NCBI GenBank assembly: GCA_023247135.1
Contig: JAHFHB010000048.1
Location: forward strand, 2,145 to 9,960
Direction of reading: 5' to 3'
Length of the DNA: 7,816 bases
Source: Candidatus Omnitrophota bacterium
GTDB taxonomy: Bacteria; Omnitrophota; Omnitrophia; Omnitrophales; Aquincolibacteriaceae
The stretch's first letter is position 1; every line of letters starts with the position of its first letter. A program made the translations under genes and the position numbers. Below, in pieces: positions 5,422 through 7,816 of the stretch. The notes below the pieces were generated by a model. The model saw only the letters and a list, made by a program, of their open reading frames with translations. It had not been told where the DNA came from and searched no databases.

Positions 5422-7816
5422 ATGAGTCTTGCCGAGTTTTCAGTCCAGAAAAAAGTCACCGTAGTGATGTGCACCCTGGGGATGCTGCTCCTGGGGGTCA
5501 TTTCGTTTACGCGCCTGCCGCAGGAACTTTTCCCGCCGATTACTTTTCCGCAAATCACGATCATCACCAATTATGCCAATGCCGCGCCTGAAGAAGTCGA
5601 AACGCTGATTTCGCGCACCATCGAAGAAGCGGTGGGGTCCGTGGCGGGTCTGAAACGCATTGAATCCACTTCGCGCGAAGGCCGCAGTACGGTCACGGTT
5701 TCCTTCAACTGGGGGCAGGACGTCGATTTCGCGGCGCTGGCGGTGCGTGAAAAAATCGATTTGATCAAAGAGCGTCTGCCCAAGGAATCCGACGACCCGG
5801 TCGTGTTGAAGTTCGATCCGCTGGCGCGTCCGATCATGATTTTATCGGTGTCGGCGCCCAACCTGACGCCGATTCAGCTGAAAATTTACGCGGAAAAAAT
5901 TTTCAAAGACAATCTCGAAAAAGTCGACGGCGTCGCCTCTGCCAGTATTTCAGGAAGCGTGGAGCGTGAAATCCTCGTCGCCGTAGATTCCGCCCGCCTT
6001 GAGGCCAATCACTTGTCGCTGACCAACGTGGTCAAAGCCATCGAAGACGCCAACATCTCTTATCCGGCCGGCAGCATCAAAAAGGGCCTGTATGAGTACC
6101 TGATCCGTACGGTGGGCGAGTTCCGCAGCATCAAGGATCTTGAGTTTGCCGTGGTGGGTGCAGACACCATTAAGGCGAATCGCAAGGAAGATACGAGCTT
6201 TCTGGAGCGCGGCAGTAAAGGGCCGCGTGAAACCATTGACGCCCTGCGCCAGGAAGTGGAACGGAACATGCTTGAAAAGCGGCTTGTGCTCGTGCGCGAC
6301 ATTGCTGCGGTGACTGACGGCATTGCCGAGCGCACCAGCGTGTCGCGCCTGAACGGCAAGGAAAATATCGCCATTTCCATCCAGAAAGCGGCGAATGCAA
6401 ACACGATTCAAGTCATCGACCGTGTGCAGAAAACCCTGGCGCTTTTAAAGCCCGACATGGAAACCCGCGGACTCAATTACAGCATCATCTACGATCACTC
6501 CATTTTTATCCGCAAGTCGCTGGAAGATTTGGCCAATGACGCTTTGAGCGGCGCGGTGCTGGCTTTTATCGTGCTGCTGCTTTCCCTGAAGGCGATCGGC
6601 GCGTCGCTCGTGGTTATGCTCTCGGTGCCTGTGAGCGTCATGGCCACATTTTTTCTTCTGTCGATCACTGGAATCACGCTCAATACCATGTCGCTTGGCG
6701 GGTTGGCGCTGGCTTCCGGCATGATTGTGGATGCGAGTATCGTGGTGCTTGAAAATATTTTCAGGCGCCGCCAGCTTGGGGAGAGCGCCTACGATGCCGC
6801 AGTCAAAGGGGCGGCCGAAGTGACCTGGCCGGTGATCACCTCCAACGCCACCACGATCGCCGTCTTCGTGCCTTTGATTGTGTTTGTACCGGGTATCCCC
6901 GGCCAATTGTTCAAAGATCTTTCCTGGGCCATCATCCATTCGCAGATTATTTCAACGATCGTTCCCTTGACGCTGGTGCCTATGCTTTCGGTGTATCTGA
7001 AAGTCAAACAAGAGAAAGAGGGCGAGGAGCCCGTTTGGCATTGGACCAAACTTTTGGATAAATTTATTTTATCGGCAACGACTATTCCGGCGCGGATGCG
7101 CAACGCAGGCCTCGTACTGGTGGCGGTTTTTGCGTTCTGTTCGCTTTCTTTTCTGATTTTTCCCCTGCTTGAAAAAGAAGTCCTGCCCAAAATCGATCAG
7201 GGACAGTTTATTTTGCGTGTGGAGATGCCGCTCAGCACCCGCCTTGAAGTGACCGACCGCGTTTGCCGGCGCCTGGAAGACATCATCAAGAAAACCCCTG
7301 AAGTCAAAGATGTTGCGGTCACGATCGGCTCTGAAAAATCCGGCAAGGGCCAGGTCCAGGTGGATACGTTGAGAGCCTCGGAGGGCATCATTCTCGTGAC
7401 GCTTGAAAAGGAAAGAAAGCGCCCGTCGGCGGATGTCGTTCACGATCTGAACGAACAGTCCAAACAGCTCAATCTGGAAGGCGGGGAAGTGGACTTTGTC
7501 TTGCAGGAAAGCGAATTTGCTTTTGCCGAGGGCGGCTCCAAACCGATCTCGCTTGAAGTCCGGGGCTACGACTTTCAGCAAATGGGCGATCTGGTCGGCA
7601 ACATTAAAAACGATCTCAGGAAGATCCCGGGTGTCGTCAACGTGCAGGATGACATGGCCCAGTCTTCGCCTGAAACGCGTTTGAATATCGACAAGCGGCG
7701 CTCGGCGCTCTACGGCATCTCCGCGCTGGATATTTCGTTGACCGGCAAAGCGGCCATTGAAGGCGTGGTGTCCACCCAGTACCGCGAAGCGGGGAAAGAA
7801 TACGACATCCGCGTGC
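5422..7816 (+). CDS. RND-family efflux permease (HAE-type), 3' partial
   Basis: The inner-membrane pump, which uses ion-gradient energy to drive export. The frame is open from ATG 5422 to the window edge (798 codons visible; the family is usually 1,000-1,050 residues), so the C-terminal part is missing. ATG 5422 is the only sensible start, because the same frame has a stop at 5404-5406. It has the typical N-terminus MSLAEFSVQKKVTVVMCTLG with TM1 at ~12-30 and RLPQELFPPITFPQITI, then the porter domain (ISRTIEEAVGSVAGLKRIES, DVDFAALAVREKIDLIKERL). A membrane block follows: TM2 ~374-389, TM3 ~394-417, TM4 ~424-446, TM5-6 ~468-535, and TM7 ~561-583 before the second periplasmic half (FPLLEKEVLPKIDQGQFILR). 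TM4 reads GMIVDASIVVLENI: it keeps one aspartate (D437) where AcrB has an Asp-Asp pair, as in other HAE2-like pumps. Residues ~249-287 are a charged insertion in the porter domain. The lack of metal-export hallmarks suggests a drug, lipid or amphiphile substrate, but this is inference. It follows the adaptor by 69 bases and completes the tripartite set. Confidence 0.93.
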   Translation, partial: MSLAEFSVQKKVTVVMCTLGMLLLGVISFTRLPQELFPPITFPQITIITNYANAAPEEVETLISRTIEEAVGSVAGLKRIESTSREGRSTVTVSFNWGQDVDFAALAVREKIDLIKERLPKESDDPVVLKFDPLARPIMILSVSAPNLTPIQLKIYAEKIFKDNLEKVDGVASASISGSVEREILVAVDSARLEANHLSLTNVVKAIEDANISYPAGSIKKGLYEYLIRTVGEFRSIKDLEFAVVGADTIKANRKEDTSFLERGSKGPRETIDALRQEVERNMLEKRLVLVRDIAAVTDGIAERTSVSRLNGKENIAISIQKAANANTIQVIDRVQKTLALLKPDMETRGLNYSIIYDHSIFIRKSLEDLANDALSGAVLAFIVLLLSLKAIGASLVVMLSVPVSVMATFFLLSITGITLNTMSLGGLALASGMIVDASIVVLENIFRRRQLGESAYDAAVKGAAEVTWPVITSNATTIAVFVPLIVFVPGIPGQLFKDLSWAIIHSQIISTIVPLTLVPMLSVYLKVKQEKEGEEPVWHWTKLLDKFILSATTIPARMRNAGLVLVAVFAFCSLSFLIFPLLEKEVLPKIDQGQFILRVEMPLSTRLEVTDRVCRRLEDIIKKTPEVKDVAVTIGSEKSGKGQVQVDTLRASEGIILVTLEKERKRPSADVVHDLNEQSKQLNLEGGEVDFVLQESEFAFAEGGSKPISLEVRGYDFQQMGDLVGNIKNDLRKIPGVVNVQDDMAQSSPETRLNIDKRRSALYGISALDISLTGKAAIEGVVSTQYREAGKEYDIRV

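Noticed and set aside
5376..5591. Small plus-strand open frame of 71 codons overlapping the permease start
   Set aside because: It overlaps conserved permease codons in another frame, has no ribosome-binding site and shows no domain.
6445..7581. Several minus-strand open frames opposite the permease gene
   Set aside because: The plus frame encodes a clear RND permease without interruption; the opposite frames are by-products of its codon use.

Overview
The window looks like chromosomal DNA from a Gram-negative (diderm) bacterium of moderately high GC content. The main evidence is a complete set of parts for a trans-envelope pump: an outer-membrane TolC-type channel, a periplasmic adaptor and an inner-membrane RND permease. 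The phylum cannot be fixed from this sequence. The gene style (glycoamylase-like enzyme, XRE-cupin regulator, HAE2-like RND pump, palindromic intergenic repeat) would suit an environmental lineage such as Omnitrophota or a deltaproteobacterial group, but that is only a guess.

Layout, all genes on the + strand. (1) Bases 2-1264 are the 3' part of a glycoside hydrolase with a glycoamylase-like (PF10091-type) catalytic domain followed by a CBM9-like carbohydrate-binding domain; its 5' end lies outside the window. (2) After a 74-base gap with an extended -10 promoter candidate, 1339-1959 encodes an XRE-type helix-turn-helix regulator with a degenerate cupin domain. (3) The 158-base gap 1960-2117 holds a perfect 28-bp palindrome flanked by an imperfect 13-base direct repeat. 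(4) 2118-3913 is a TolC-family channel gene. Its signal peptide (frame of 2118) and its mature part (frame of 2264) are one base out of register near 2172-2181. (5) 3910-5352 is the adaptor, overlapping the channel gene by ATGA, with an unusual ~106-residue basic N-terminal extension before its membrane anchor. (6) 5422-7816 is an RND permease, open to the right edge of the window (798 codons visible).

Genes 4-6 very probably form one operon for a tripartite efflux or export pump. The substrate cannot be inferred. The XRE-cupin gene just upstream, in the same orientation, is a plausible but unproven regulator. The hydrolase is probably an independent unit. I found no tRNA, rRNA, CRISPR array, transposase or clear intrinsic terminator. 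No wholly new system is evident. The points most worth checking are the split signal peptide of the channel gene, the palindromic element, the adaptor's N-terminal extension and a charged insertion in the permease.
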